64,000 nt of DNA from Leadbetterella sp040829825 (GCF_040829825.1 NZ_JBFOLH010000014.1); one strand, 5' to 3'. Positions 1 to 10,205 are shown, counted from the first letter of the stretch. Made by a program: numbers and translations. The notes: generated by a model from the sequence alone, not told the origin.

Positions 1-30
1 ATTCGGGGTGATATACAAAGATAATCAAAA

Positions 31-66
31 GCCCAACAAGTTCTTAATGAACAAGTTGGGCTTTTT
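31..66. terminator. bidirectional hairpin terminator
   Basis: A 7-bp stem (GCCCAAC/GTTGGGC), an AA/AA internal loop, a second stem (GTTC/GAAC) and loop TTAAT are followed by TTTTT on the plus strand and preceded by AAAA, so it could act in both directions. The gene it serves on the left is outside the window. The stretch from here to 262 has no gene that I can support. Confidence 0.7.
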
Positions 67-188
67 CTGAATGGCCCCACTGAATACGAAGAGATCCGGC
101 CGTTTGCGTATCGGTCGGATCTCTCCGTCAGTTTTCCCAAAAAAGATTTGGTGTGAACATCCAGGGTACATTTCGTCAGAAACCTACC

Positions 189-256
189 TTCACTATTACC
201 TGTTCACTGTTACCTGTTCACTGTTAGTTGTTCACTGTTAGTTGTTCACTGTTACC
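189..256. repeat. 14-bp tandem repeat next to a stop codon
   Basis: Four consecutive 14-bp units of the form TGTTCACTGTTA(CC or GT) fill 201-256, preceded by a degenerate partial unit (TTCACTATTACC) at 189-200. The array ends a few bases before the stop codon of the S41 peptidase gene on the minus strand. Unit length is constant and there are no spacers. Confidence 0.85.
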
Positions 257-262
257 TGTTCC

Positions 263-3200
263 CTACCTCTTCTCCGGCCCCGGCCTGTTCGGCATCACAA
301 ACGGCTGGTTTTTGATCAGCTGCTTCGCTTCTTCAATGGCCCGTTCAAGCTGCACATCAATACCTTTGGAAAAAGCACCCAGGTCTTCATCCACAAAAAT
401 ATCAGGATCTACCCCGTGACCTTCGCGGAACCAGGTGCCGTCCAGGTTATACATCCGGAAGCTGGGTGCGGTTACCGAGGCACCGTCGATCAGCTCCGGT
501 GTACCGCTGATACCGATCAGTCCACCCCAGGTACGGGTACCGATCAGCGGCCCCAGTCCACGTTTCTTGAAGTAGTCCGGGAAAGCATCTCCGCCTGAGC
601 CGCTCCAGCCGTTGATCAGCATCACCTTGGGTCCGAAGTGCCCGGCCGGAGGCCATTTCCATGATTCCCCGTCACGCGTGGCCCAATATACCAGGGGCTT
701 GCGGTCCAGCATTTCAATGAAACGATCCGGGATCTGTCCGCCGTTATTAAACCTTTCGTCAATGATCAGGGCTTTCTTGTCCAGTTGGGCGTTGAACATC
801 CGCATGAGCTCATTCTGGCCGTCAATGCCTGTGCTGGGCACGTATACGTATCCTACGTCGCCGTTGGTTGCTTTCTCTACACGACTCCGCATGCCTTCTA
901 TCCAGGCCAGGTTACGCAGCCGCGATTCATCGCTGAGCGTTTTGACCAATACTTTCCGGGCTCCTTCAAAGTCCGGCTTATCGTTACAGGTAAGCTCCAC
1001 GGTGGTGTTGTCCAGCCCCGCAAAGTAGTAGAAGGGCTGATGCGCAGTAGTAACGGGAAGTCCGTTAACGGCCAGGATGTACGTTCCTTCCCTGACACCC
1101 ACACCCGGCTTGTCCAGGGGTGAACGCACCTCTGCATCCCAGGAAGCCCCCCTGATAATTTTTCCTACCTTGTAATATTGGCCGTCTGCCGCCCAGTCGA
1201 TCCCCAGGTAACCCGTACTCCTTGATTTGCCCTGCTCCAGATCACCGCCACCGTAGTACGTATGCGACGCGTTGAGCTCGCCGATCATTTCACCGATAAT
1301 AAAGGCCACATCGTTCCGGTTGGCCGCCCCTTCCAATACTTTCAGGTAGTTATTCTTAACCGCCTCCCAGTCTACGCCGTGCATATTTTTATCATAGAAA
1401 TAGTCGCGCTGAATACGCCAGGCATCTATAAAAATCTGCTTCCATTCTGCTTTCGGATCTATAGAAGCGATCATAGACCGCAGGTTGAGCGTTTTTTCAA
1501 ACTTCGCGCCTTCGCTAGGCTCGATAACCGCAAACTGGTCACCTTTATTGACCAGGAGCTTGCTTTTATCGCCCGAAGCCTCGTAGAAGCTTACGCCGTC
1601 CAGCACAGTTTTTTCTTCCTTCTTATCAAAGTCATAGAGCTTTAAAGAAGCCGCGCCCCCGGCCGAGCCGGTATTGGGATACCGCATATAAACTATCTTG
1701 TTTTTATACGGGGTAAGCGAGCCCAGGTTGCCGGGCGCAATGCCGAGTATCTCCAGGCGGCTTTCCATATCCTCCAGGTCAATTGCCACGGTTTTCGGCT
1801 TTTCCGGTTTCGGGGCTTCTTCCTTTTTCGCAGATTTACCCGCTTTCGCGTCTTTTTCTGCTACAGGTACAGGCTCCTCGTCTTTGACCGTCACGGCATC
1901 GTCTTTCATGGCCAGGAAAGAGGTGCTGTCTTTACTGAGGGTCAGCACACCTATAAGCGTGGAGTTATTGTACACAAACGTATTGTCGTAGTCGCTGTAA
2001 TTGGGCTGAAATACCTGGTTGGTCGTCAGGAACAGGTATTTTCCGGCAGGATCGAAAACCGGGTTGAAGCAGCTGTAAAATCCGTCGGTTACCTTGGTTG
2101 ATTGCTTGCTTTCCGTATTGTAAAGGAAAACAGCCTGGTGACCGTTGGGCAGGTCGCGGCTATAGGCCATCCAACGGCTGTCAGACGACCAGTCGCAACC
2201 GAACGATGCCGTATTCCCGTGCGAAAATTGCAGCAATTCGTCCACTTTCGTTGTACTGTTGTCTGCCAGGTCAAAGATCCTGATCTCGCCGGCCTGGTCA
2301 ATGAAGCAGATTTTTTTGGAATCGGGCGACCAGTAAGGCGTATACCGGTATCCCGGTCCGTAAGAGGTCAGTTTCCTGCGGGTGGCCGTATTCCCGGTAT
2401 TCATGAGGTACAACTCGTATTCGCCGCTGGCATCTGACCAGTAGGTGATATATTTGCCATTGGGCGAATAGGCCGGTGTACGTTCGGCTATGCCCGAGGT
2501 ATTCGTCAGGTTCCGGGCCACGCCTTCTTTGGCCGGAAGCGAAAAGATATCGCCACGGGCTTCAAAAAGCACCCGGTTGCCGTCGTGGCTCAGGCGGGCG
2601 CTCTGAATGTATTTCTCTACTGATTCGTTGCGGGGCATCAGGGCGTTCATATCCGAGGTGATCTGCACTTTCACTATTTTATCCGACTTGTCCCGGATAG
2701 CGTACAGGTGCAGCTGCCCGCCCTGCTCGTATACAATTTCTCCGTCACCCATCGACGGGTAATGAATATCGAGGTCGGTATACCGGGTGAGCTGCTCTGC
2801 CTGGCCCGAGCCGGTATCGTATGACCACAGGTTCATCCGCTCATCGCTTCCCCGGTCAGAAATAAAGTAGATCTTATCGCCGTACCACATCGGGAATTCA
2901 TCTCCGCCGCCATCCATGGGCGAAATCCTTCTAGAGGTTCCGGTTTTGAAATCAAAGATCTGTATGGTTCCCTTGGTACCGCCTTTGTACCGTTTCCAGG
3001 TACGGCCTGTCTGGGAGATATACACCACGGCCATCCCAGTGCCATCGGGGCTGTAAGATCCGTATTCGGCGTATTCCAGGGGCAGCTTAGTGTCGGGGCC
3101 ACCGTCTTTGCTGATCCGGTAAAACTGGCTGAAGCGTTGCTTCCCGCTCTCCCTTGACGACGCAAAGACCACGTCTTTCCCGTCGGGTGTCCAGTCGACC

Positions 3201-3529
3201 AGCCGGTCGCCATACCCGTGCGAGGTCAGCCTTCTGGGCACCCCGCCGGTTGCCGGCATGACATATACATCCAGGTTACCGTCATAATTGCCCGAGAAGG
3301 CAATTTCACTGCCGTCAGGCGAGAACCGGGGAAAAGATTCTACTCCCGCCGGAGAGCTGAGCCGGATGGCCTGTCCGCCGGTTTTAGGCACCAGCCAAAG
3401 GTCATTGGCATACGTAAAGACAATATGGGTCCGGGATACATCCGGGAACTTCATCAGCGAAGCATCGATCTGGGCATGCAGCGGTTGGCTCAACCATAAG
3501 ATAAGCGCAAGGGGCCATAGATTTTTCAT
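263..3529 (-). CDS. secreted tricorn-type S41 family peptidase with WD40-like beta-propeller
   Basis: About 1088 residues from the ATG at 3529, chosen because it starts a good signal peptide (MKNLWPLALILWLSQPLHAQ); an upstream in-frame ATG at 3535 would add only two residues. The N-terminal half has repeated TolB/WD40-like blades (for example SPDGSEIAFSG, SPDSKKICFID), as in tricorn protease. A Lys/Ala/Glu-rich linker follows near residue 590-630, then a PDZ-like part and the C-terminal S41 core, with the likely nucleophile serine in GWSGSGGDAFP near residue 980. It is probably a periplasmic or surface peptidase that degrades peptides. It is transcribed divergently from the hydrolase at 3704, with about 170 bp between them. 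The family call is strong; the substrate is unknown. Confidence 0.92.
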   Translation of the reverse strand: MKNLWPLALILWLSQPLHAQIDASLMKFPDVSRTHIVFTYANDLWLVPKTGGQAIRLSSPAGVESFPRFSPDGSEIAFSGNYDGNLDVYVMPATGGVPRRLTSHGYGDRLVDWTPDGKDVVFASSRESGKQRFSQFYRISKDGGPDTKLPLEYAEYGSYSPDGTGMAVVYISQTGRTWKRYKGGTKGTIQIFDFKTGTSRRISPMDGGGDEFPMWYGDKIYFISDRGSDERMNLWSYDTGSGQAEQLTRYTDLDIHYPSMGDGEIVYEQGGQLHLYAIRDKSDKIVKVQITSDMNALMPRNESVEKYIQSARLSHDGNRVLFEARGDIFSLPAKEGVARNLTNTSGIAERTPAYSPNGKYITYWSDASGEYELYLMNTGNTATRRKLTSYGPGYRYTPYWSPDSKKICFIDQAGEIRIFDLADNSTTKVDELLQFSHGNTASFGCDWSSDSRWMAYSRDLPNGHQAVFLYNTESKQSTKVTDGFYSCFNPVFDPAGKYLFLTTNQVFQPNYSDYDNTFVYNNSTLIGVLTLSKDSTSFLAMKDDAVTVKDEEPVPVAEKDAKAGKSAKKEEAPKPEKPKTVAIDLEDMESRLEILGIAPGNLGSLTPYKNKIVYMRYPNTGSAGGAASLKLYDFDKKEEKTVLDGVSFYEASGDKSKLLVNKGDQFAVIEPSEGAKFEKTLNLRSMIASIDPKAEWKQIFIDAWRIQRDYFYDKNMHGVDWEAVKNNYLKVLEGAANRNDVAFIIGEMIGELNASHTYYGGGDLEQGKSRSTGYLGIDWAADGQYYKVGKIIRGASWDAEVRSPLDKPGVGVREGTYILAVNGLPVTTAHQPFYYFAGLDNTTVELTCNDKPDFEGARKVLVKTLSDESRLRNLAWIEGMRSRVEKATNGDVGYVYVPSTGIDGQNELMRMFNAQLDKKALIIDERFNNGGQIPDRFIEMLDRKPLVYWATRDGESWKWPPAGHFGPKVMLINGWSGSGGDAFPDYFKKRGLGPLIGTRTWGGLIGISGTPELIDGASVTAPSFRMYNLDGTWFREGHGVDPDIFVDEDLGAFSKGIDVQLERAIEEAKQLIKNQPFVMPNRPGPEKR

Positions 3530-3703
3530 AAGCATAACAGGTTTTAACAGGGCAAGCGCAGGATATTCCTCCACGTATACAAACACAGTTGCCGGTACAG
3601 GGCAACCCGGCCGGTAGTACCGGTTTTTCTGCGTCTCCGTTTTAAATAATTTGTCAAATATACCTTATCTTTAAATCCGTTTTAAAATATCTACCTGTTT
3701 CTT

Positions 3704-5617
3704 ATGAGTATGTGTGAAAAGTTTTTGGGTACCGGCTTCTACCCGGTGGTTCTGATTTTCTTCGTTTTAGGCATGGCCCGTCCTTCATTCGGGCAGCGGG
3801 TGAACGAAGATTCCCTGTTTATCCGGCAGCATTACAACAAAATCGAGCGACAGATCTCCATGCGCGACGGCATCCGGCTTTTTACATCCATTTATGTTCC
3901 GAAAGACGCCTCCGAAAGCAAAAAATATCCTATCGTACTGAACCGTACGCCCTACAGTGTGGCCCCTTACGGGGAAGACCTTTACAAAACCTCGCTGGGC
4001 CCCAGCATGCATTTTGCCCGCAACGGCTACATTATTGTGTACCAGGATGTGAGGGGGAAATACATGTCGGAAGGCGAATTTGAGGCGGTACGCCCCTTCA
4101 ATCCCCGTAAAAAATCACCGAAAGACATTGACGAAAGCTCAGACACCTACGACACCATCGAATGGCTCCTGAAAAACATCCCGGGCAACAACGGGAAAGT
4201 GGGCACCTGGGGCATATCGGCACCCGGCTTTTATACCACCATGACGGCCATAGACGCCCACCCTGCGCTGAAGATCGCTTCTCCCCAGGCACCGGTCAAT
4301 GACTGGTTCATGGGCGATGACCGCCACCATAACGGGGCTTTCTTCCTGATGGGCACCTTTGCTTTCCTGTCGTCATACGGCGCCCCCCGGCCCCAGCCCG
4401 ATCCCAAGGGAACACCCGCCTTTTCCGCCTACGGCACTCCTGATTCCTATGAATTTTACAAGAAGCTCGGCCCCCTGAAAAACGTCAACGAAAGGTATTT
4501 CAAGGGGGAGAACAAGATATGGAACAGCATGATGGAGCACGAAAGCTACGACGATTTCTGGAAAGCCCGGACGCCGGTTCCCCACCTGAAAAACATTAAG
4601 CCTGCCGTGCTCACCGTGGGCGGCTGGTTTGACCAGGAAGACCTCTACGGCCCGCTGAAGACATTCCAGGGCATTGAAAATAACCGGCCGGCCTCGCCCA
4701 ACTTCCTGGTGATGGGCCCCTGGATACACGGCGGCTGGGCGCGGGGTACGGGAGAGTACCTGGGCGACATCGGCTTCGGATCCAAAACCAGCGCCTATTA
4801 CCAGGCCGAGGTAGAGCTCCCGGTTTTTAACCATTACCTGAAAGACACGCCTGACCCGGCACTGCCCAAGGCTTTTATTTTTGAAACCGGCGCCAACGAG
4901 TGGCGCAGGTACGACCAGTGGCCGCCCCGCAATTCAACAGAGAAAAAACTGTACCTGCACCCCGGTGGAAAGCTCTCGTTTTCACCTGCCCCGGCACAGG
5001 CCAAACCTACGTTTGACCAGTACACCAGCGATCCCGACAAGCCCGTACCCTTTACTTCCGAGATCCGGATCCTGCGCGGAGCCGACTTCATGTACGAGGA
5101 TCAGCGTTTTGCAGCCAGCCGCCCGGATGTGCTCGTCTATGAAAGTGACGTGCTGGAGGAAGATGTGGTCATATCCGGTAACGTATTTGCCAACCTGTTT
5201 GTGTCTACCACCGGTACCGATGCCGACTTCGTTGTGAAGCTGATCGATGTATACCCCGGTGATGCACCCAACGACAGCCCTACCCGTCCGAACATGAAAA
5301 TGGGAGGATTTCAGCTGCTCATCCGGGGCGAAGTCATGCGGGCCAAATTCCGGAAAAGCTTCTCCAACCCGGTGCCCATGACACCCGGCAAAATTGAAAA
5401 CGTAAAATTCGACATGCAGGATGCCGCCCACCGGTTTAAAAAGGGGCATAAGATCATGGTGCAGGTACAAAGTACCTGGTTCCCGCTGGTAGACCGGAAC
5501 CCGCAGAAATTTGTCAACATTTACCAGGCTTCTGAATCTGATTTTCAGAAAGCCGACCACCGGGTGTATACATCAGGTGCAAGCTCATCGTACATCGGGG
5601 TAAGAGTGGTAGAGTAA
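3704..5617 (+). CDS. CocE/NonD family hydrolase (X-Pro dipeptidyl-peptidase S15-like)
   Basis: 637 residues with an N-terminal hydrophobic export signal ending near SFGQ. The alpha/beta-hydrolase part has the nucleophile elbow G-I-S-A-P-G-F (Ser172), the acid in VGGWFDQED (Asp310) and the histidine in MGPWIHGGW (His342), which is the CocE/glutaryl-7-ACA acylase triad arrangement. The C-terminal 240 residues are the jelly-roll PepX_C domain (for example YESDVLEEDVVISGNV). Family members hydrolyse acyl bonds in cephalosporins, cocaine or proline-containing peptides; the substrate here is not predictable. A second ATG lies two codons downstream of the chosen start. A hairpin terminator follows the stop codon. 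Confidence 0.92.
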   Translation: MSMCEKFLGTGFYPVVLIFFVLGMARPSFGQRVNEDSLFIRQHYNKIERQISMRDGIRLFTSIYVPKDASESKKYPIVLNRTPYSVAPYGEDLYKTSLGPSMHFARNGYIIVYQDVRGKYMSEGEFEAVRPFNPRKKSPKDIDESSDTYDTIEWLLKNIPGNNGKVGTWGISAPGFYTTMTAIDAHPALKIASPQAPVNDWFMGDDRHHNGAFFLMGTFAFLSSYGAPRPQPDPKGTPAFSAYGTPDSYEFYKKLGPLKNVNERYFKGENKIWNSMMEHESYDDFWKARTPVPHLKNIKPAVLTVGGWFDQEDLYGPLKTFQGIENNRPASPNFLVMGPWIHGGWARGTGEYLGDIGFGSKTSAYYQAEVELPVFNHYLKDTPDPALPKAFIFETGANEWRRYDQWPPRNSTEKKLYLHPGGKLSFSPAPAQAKPTFDQYTSDPDKPVPFTSEIRILRGADFMYEDQRFAASRPDVLVYESDVLEEDVVISGNVFANLFVSTTGTDADFVVKLIDVYPGDAPNDSPTRPNMKMGGFQLLIRGEVMRAKFRKSFSNPVPMTPGKIENVKFDMQDAAHRFKKGHKIMVQVQSTWFPLVDRNPQKFVNIYQASESDFQKADHRVYTSGASSSYIGVRVVE

Positions 5618-5638
5618 TTCCCCGGTGATGAAAGACAG

Positions 5639-5668
5639 AAGCAGGAGAATCTCCTGCTTTATCTTTTC
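5639..5668 (+). terminator. terminator after the CocE-type hydrolase
   Basis: A 9-bp perfect stem (AAGCAGGAG / CTCCTGCTT) with an AAT loop is followed by TATCTTTT, 21 bp after the stop codon. The T-rich tail overlaps the -33 region proposed for purL. Confidence 0.75.
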
Positions 5669-5695
5669 AAAAACCCGGAAAACCCAGTAACTTTG
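5664..5695 (+). promoter_or_regulatory. purL promoter (TTTTC-N19-TAACTTTG)
   Basis: TAACTTTG at 5688-5695 matches the Bacteroidota -7 consensus TAnnTTTG exactly, with TTTTC 19 bp upstream. Transcription would start near 5701, which decides the purL start at 5714. Confidence 0.6.
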
Positions 5696-5713
5696 CATTT
5701 TCAAAAGCAAGTA

Positions 5714-8700
5714 ATGATTCATTTCTTCGTAAACTCCGCAAACACCGTTTATGGTGTTCAGACTGAGCAAAATCTTTCCACTGAAGACGTTCAAAAGCTC
5801 AACTGGCTTTTTGGCAATGCCGAAAAGCTGGACGACCTGACCCTGAACCGGTATTATGTTGGCCCGCGGGCCGCCATGGTTACTCCGTGGAGCACCAATG
5901 CCGTGGAAATCACCCGCAATATGGGCATCCGGGGTATTGTCCGTATCGAAGAATTTCAACCGGTACCGGCTGATTTCAACGATTTCGACCCGATGATCTC
6001 CCAGAAATACCCGGCTCTTACGCAGGAAATGTACACCATACGCATTACTCCCGAGCCTATCCTGGAAATTGATGACATCGCGGCATATAACCGGCAGGAA
6101 GGGCTGGCCTTAAGCCCGGAAGAAATAGAATATCTCAATAACCTGTCGGCAAAGATCGGGCGTAAGCTGACCGACTCCGAAGTTTTTGCCTTTTCACAGG
6201 CCAATTCCGAGCACTGCCGCCACAAGATCTTCAACGGTACGTTTGTGATTGACGGCGAAGAAATGCCGTCTTCGCTCTTTAAGCTGATCCGGAAAACATC
6301 AGAAACCCATCCGAACGATATCGTTTCGGCATACAAAGACAACGTGGCCTTTATCAAAGGGCCAAAAGTGACGCAATTTGCCCCTAAATCAGCAGATAAG
6401 CCTGATTTTTACGAAGAGAAAGAATTTGAGTCGGTATTGTCTCTGAAAGCGGAGACCCATAATTTCCCCACTACGGTAGAACCGTTCTCCGGTGCGGCTA
6501 CCGGTTCGGGCGGGGAGATCCGCGACCGCCTGGCCGGCGGACAGGGTGCCTTACCCCTGGCCGGAACCGCCATCTACATGACGGCCTACTCGCGCCTGAC
6601 CGGCAACCGCCCCTGGGAGAAAGCCATGCCCGAGCGCCCCTGGCTGTACCAGACCCCGGTAGACATCCTGATCAAGGCCTCGAACGGAGCTTCTGATTTC
6701 GGCAATAAATTCGGACAGCCCCTGATCACCGGCTCGGTCTTTACGTTTGAGCACGAAGAAAACGGCCGCAAGCTGGGCTATGACAAGGTGATCATGCAGG
6801 CAGGCGGCGTGGGCTACGGAAAACTGGACCAGTCGAAAAAACATACTCCCCAGCCCGGCGACAAGATCGTTATCCTGGGCGGAGAAAACTACCGCATAGG
6901 CATGGGAGGAGCAGCCGTTTCCTCGGCCGATACGGGCGCCTTCGGTTCGGGCATTGAGCTGAACGCCATTCAGCGTTCCAACCCCGAAATGCAGAAACGG
7001 GCGGCCAATACCATCCGGGGCCTGGTAGAGTCAGATCATAACCCGGTGGTTTCCATTCACGACCACGGAGCCGGCGGGCACCTGAACTGCCTGTCGGAGC
7101 TGGTAGAAGAAACCGGCGGACTGATCGACCTCGATAAGTTACCGGTAGGTGACCCTACCCTCTCGGCCAAAGAAATCATCGGCAACGAATCGCAGGAAAG
7201 AATGGGCCTGGTGATCGCCGAAAAAGATATAGCCGTTTTACAGCGGATTGCCGACCGTGAGCGCGCCCCGATGTACGCAGTCGGCGATGTAACCGGTGAT
7301 CAGCGTTTCACTTTCCGGTCTTCATCCACAGGTGAGAAACCTATGGATTATGCGCTGGAGGACTTCTTCGGCTCTTCACCGAAAACCATCATGAAGGACC
7401 GGAAAACAGAGCACCGTTACGCCGCGCTTGCCTACGAAACCCAAAATATCCCGGCTTACCTCGATCAATTGCTTCAACTGGAAGCCGTGGCCTGCAAAGA
7501 CTGGCTGACCAACAAGGTAGACCGCTGCGTGGGCGGCCGTGTGGCCAAACAGCAATGCGCCGGCACCATCCAGCTGCCCCTGAACAACGTAGGGGTTATG
7601 GCCCTGGATTATACTTCGGCAGAGGGCATTGCCACCAGCGTGGGCCACTCTGCCCTGACGGCCCTGGTAGACCCGGCGGCCGGCTCAAGAAATGCCGTGG
7701 GAGAAGCCCTCTCCAACCTGGTTTTTGCACCCATCCGTAACGGCTTGAAAGGCGTTTCGCTTTCTGCCAACTGGATGTGGGCCTGCAATAACGAAGGAGA
7801 AGATGCCCGCCTGTATGAGGCCGTAAAAGCCTGTTCCGATTTTGCGATTGCGCTGGGCATCAATATTCCTACAGGGAAAGATTCGCTTTCCATGAAACAG
7901 AAATACCCCAACGGAGAAAGTGTAATTGCTCCCGGAACGGTCATCATTTCTGCTGCAGGTAACTGCTCTGACATCCGTAAGGTAATTGAACCCGTTTTAC
8001 ACAAAAATGCGGGTTCAGTCTACTATATTAATTTATCGAAAGATACCTTCAAGCTGGGCGGCTCCTCTTTTGCCCAGATCTGTAACCGGATCGGCGACGA
8101 AGTACCGACCATCACCGATGCAGCGTATTTCGCCAGGGCTTTCAATGCCATCCAGGAGCTGATCAGCAACGATCTGATTGCCGCCGGGCACGATGTGGGC
8201 TCGGGCGGTTTGATCACTACCCTGCTTGAAATGTGTTTTGCTGATGCGAACCTGGCGGCCGATTACGACCTTTCAGGGCTGGGTGAAAACGATACCGTAA
8301 AGGCCTTCTTCAATGAAAACATGGCCGTGGTGCTGCAGGCCACTGAAGATGCGGCCTTTGAAGCAGCCCTCCGGAACGCGGGAATAGAAGCAGTGAAGAT
8401 CGGAACGGCGAAAGAAGGCACGGAAGCTACCTTCCGGAACCGGGCAGACTCTTTCAGCTTCGCTGTGGCAGCTACCCGCGATACCTGGTATACCACTTCT
8501 TACCTTCTGGACCGGCGGCAGTCGAAAAACGGGATGGCCGACGAACGCTTTAAAAATTACAAAGAGCAGGTACTGCAATTTACCTTCCCGGATCATTTCA
8601 CGGGCAAAAAGCCGGAGATCGACCCGGCCGTACCGCGCCCGAAAGCCGCCATCATCCGTGAAAAAGGCTCCAACTCCGAACGTGAAATGGCCAATGCCAT

Positions 8701-9385
8701 GTACCTGGCCGGCTTTGATGTGAAGGATGTGCACATGACCGACCTGATTTCGGGCCGGGAAAACCTCGAAGACATCCAGTTTATCGGTGCGGTAGGCGGG
8801 TTCTCCAATTCAGATGTGCTGGGATCGGCAAAAGGCTGGGCAGGGGCATTCCTCTACAATGAGAAAGCCAAAAAAGCCCTCCACAATTTCTTTGCCCGCC
8901 CCGATACCCTCTCCGTGGGCATCTGTAACGGGTGCCAGCTGTTTATGGAGCTGGAACTGATCAACCCGGATCATTCCGAACACGGCAAAATGCATTACAA
9001 TACATCCGGAAAACATGAATGCGGTTTTGTTTCGGTCAACGTGCAGGAGAACCATTCGGTTATGCTGAAGACCCTGGCAGGTACTACCCTCGGCGTATGG
9101 ATCTCGCACGGAGAAGGGAAATTCCGCTTACCGGCGCAGGAAGACCAATACCACATTGTAGCGAAATATGCGTATGGGGAATATCCCCATAACCCGAACG
9201 GCTCGGATTACAACACCGCTATGATGTGTGATGCCACCGGCCGCCACCTGGTGACCATGCCGCATATTGAGCGTTCTGCATTTCAATGGAACTGGGCCTC
9301 TTATCCTGCCGGAAGAAAGGATGAGGTTTCTCCCTGGATAGAAGCCTTTGTAAACGCAAGGAAATGGTGTGAAGAGAACCGGTAA
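5714..9385 (+). CDS. purL: phosphoribosylformylglycinamidine synthase
   Basis: Single-chain PurL of about 1223 residues, the full-length fused form. It converts FGAR and glutamine to FGAM in purine synthesis (step 4), using ATP in the cytoplasm. An N-terminal FGAR-AT domain is followed by two AIRS-like halves (KAETHNFPTTVEPFSGAATG; FSQANSEHCRHKIFNG) and a C-terminal class I glutaminase with the catalytic cysteine in GICNGCQ and the His/Glu pair in MPHIERSAFQW. The ATG at 5714 is preferred because a perfect -7 box ends at 5695; reading further upstream would need a TTG start inside that promoter. It is monocistronic: a terminator precedes it and the next gene converges from the other strand 25 bp away. 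Confidence 0.97.
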   Translation: MIHFFVNSANTVYGVQTEQNLSTEDVQKLNWLFGNAEKLDDLTLNRYYVGPRAAMVTPWSTNAVEITRNMGIRGIVRIEEFQPVPADFNDFDPMISQKYPALTQEMYTIRITPEPILEIDDIAAYNRQEGLALSPEEIEYLNNLSAKIGRKLTDSEVFAFSQANSEHCRHKIFNGTFVIDGEEMPSSLFKLIRKTSETHPNDIVSAYKDNVAFIKGPKVTQFAPKSADKPDFYEEKEFESVLSLKAETHNFPTTVEPFSGAATGSGGEIRDRLAGGQGALPLAGTAIYMTAYSRLTGNRPWEKAMPERPWLYQTPVDILIKASNGASDFGNKFGQPLITGSVFTFEHEENGRKLGYDKVIMQAGGVGYGKLDQSKKHTPQPGDKIVILGGENYRIGMGGAAVSSADTGAFGSGIELNAIQRSNPEMQKRAANTIRGLVESDHNPVVSIHDHGAGGHLNCLSELVEETGGLIDLDKLPVGDPTLSAKEIIGNESQERMGLVIAEKDIAVLQRIADRERAPMYAVGDVTGDQRFTFRSSSTGEKPMDYALEDFFGSSPKTIMKDRKTEHRYAALAYETQNIPAYLDQLLQLEAVACKDWLTNKVDRCVGGRVAKQQCAGTIQLPLNNVGVMALDYTSAEGIATSVGHSALTALVDPAAGSRNAVGEALSNLVFAPIRNGLKGVSLSANWMWACNNEGEDARLYEAVKACSDFAIALGINIPTGKDSLSMKQKYPNGESVIAPGTVIISAAGNCSDIRKVIEPVLHKNAGSVYYINLSKDTFKLGGSSFAQICNRIGDEVPTITDAAYFARAFNAIQELISNDLIAAGHDVGSGGLITTLLEMCFADANLAADYDLSGLGENDTVKAFFNENMAVVLQATEDAAFEAALRNAGIEAVKIGTAKEGTEATFRNRADSFSFAVAATRDTWYTTSYLLDRRQSKNGMADERFKNYKEQVLQFTFPDHFTGKKPEIDPAVPRPKAAIIREKGSNSEREMANAMYLAGFDVKDVHMTDLISGRENLEDIQFIGAVGGFSNSDVLGSAKGWAGAFLYNEKAKKALHNFFARPDTLSVGICNGCQLFMELELINPDHSEHGKMHYNTSGKHECGFVSVNVQENHSVMLKTLAGTTLGVWISHGEGKFRLPAQEDQYHIVAKYAYGEYPHNPNGSDYNTAMMCDATGRHLVTMPHIERSAFQWNWASYPAGRKDEVSPWIEAFVNARKWCEENR

Positions 9386-9410
9386 GGAGTTATCTGAAGA
9401 ATTGGATTCC

Positions 9411-10205
9411 TTACTGGTTTTTATCGGAGTAATACTTATAAAACCATTGGGGAACACGTTCTTCCTCTATATCGTCCCAGATTTTCACTCCATCTGCATT
9501 AAGCTTAAAATGGGCAAACATCCCATCCGTATTTCCGTCTTTGGAGTTGTCAAAGAAGAAAACCTGGTAGCAATATTGCGCTGCTTCATGAAGCAACTCC
9601 AATGACCGGTAATACCTGCTTCTTATTTTGTCTTCCGGTACATCATGGCCGTTTTGCTTTACCCGAACCTGTTTTACCCTGTAAATATTGACTTCCGGGT
9701 CTTCTGTTGCAACAAAATACAAATAGACTTTATATCCCGCTTCTTTTGCTTCCCGGATAAACCTCACTTTCCCTTCATGAGAGAATACAGTTTCAAAAGA
9801 GAATTTCTTTTCTGAATTTAACAACTTATTCCTGAGGTAGTCTGCAAGTATTTGCGCGATTCTCTCGTATGCGTTATCTTCCGCTTTCCCGGCATTCCCA
9901 TGATCAATGGAAATGGTATTTCCCGTATAAATTAAACACTCAGAAAATCTCTGGAAATTAAACTCCTCATTGATCAGGCCTGTATTCCGGACTATCTCGT
10001 CAAACTCTTCCTTATCGAATACTATTTCATAATCTGAAATATCACACTGGCTCTCGCGCAACTTAACGACGATATCATCAGCATTTATATAAATACCAAA
10101 ATCAAGAGAGCGTTCATCGTTAACTTTATAATCCCGTATTTGATTAATAATTGTAGTCTTACCCGAACCGTTTGGCCCTGCAAATATCCGGATCCGTTTA
10201 CTCAT
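9411..10205 (-). CDS. zeta-toxin-like P-loop kinase
   Basis: 264 residues. A Walker A motif G-P-N-G-S-G-K-T-T lies at 10-18, followed by NADDI (Asp43/Asp44), at the position where zeta/PezT toxins hold the catalytic aspartate. SFETVFSH lies mid-protein, and the stretch RVKQNGHDVPEDKIRSRYYR matches the RV..GGH.VPE..I..RY block of the zeta family. Known zeta toxins phosphorylate UDP-N-acetylglucosamine and block wall synthesis; many chromosomal relatives are uncharacterised, so toxicity here is inference. It starts one base inside the stop of the small gene upstream (TAATG junction), implying translational coupling. Both genes are visibly AT-rich against purL, which suggests horizontal acquisition. 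Confidence 0.8.
   Translation of the reverse strand: MSKRIRIFAGPNGSGKTTIINQIRDYKVNDERSLDFGIYINADDIVVKLRESQCDISDYEIVFDKEEFDEIVRNTGLINEEFNFQRFSECLIYTGNTISIDHGNAGKAEDNAYERIAQILADYLRNKLLNSEKKFSFETVFSHEGKVRFIREAKEAGYKVYLYFVATEDPEVNIYRVKQVRVKQNGHDVPEDKIRSRYYRSLELLHEAAQYCYQVFFFDNSKDGNTDGMFAHFKLNADGVKIWDDIEEERVPQWFYKYYSDKNQ

Noticed and set aside
189..256. CRISPR-like array
   Set aside because: The 14-bp units are directly adjacent with no unique spacers, and no cas gene is present.
4982..5560. Antisense open frame over the CocE-type hydrolase gene
   Set aside because: High G+C codon use creates such shadows; no family is recognised.
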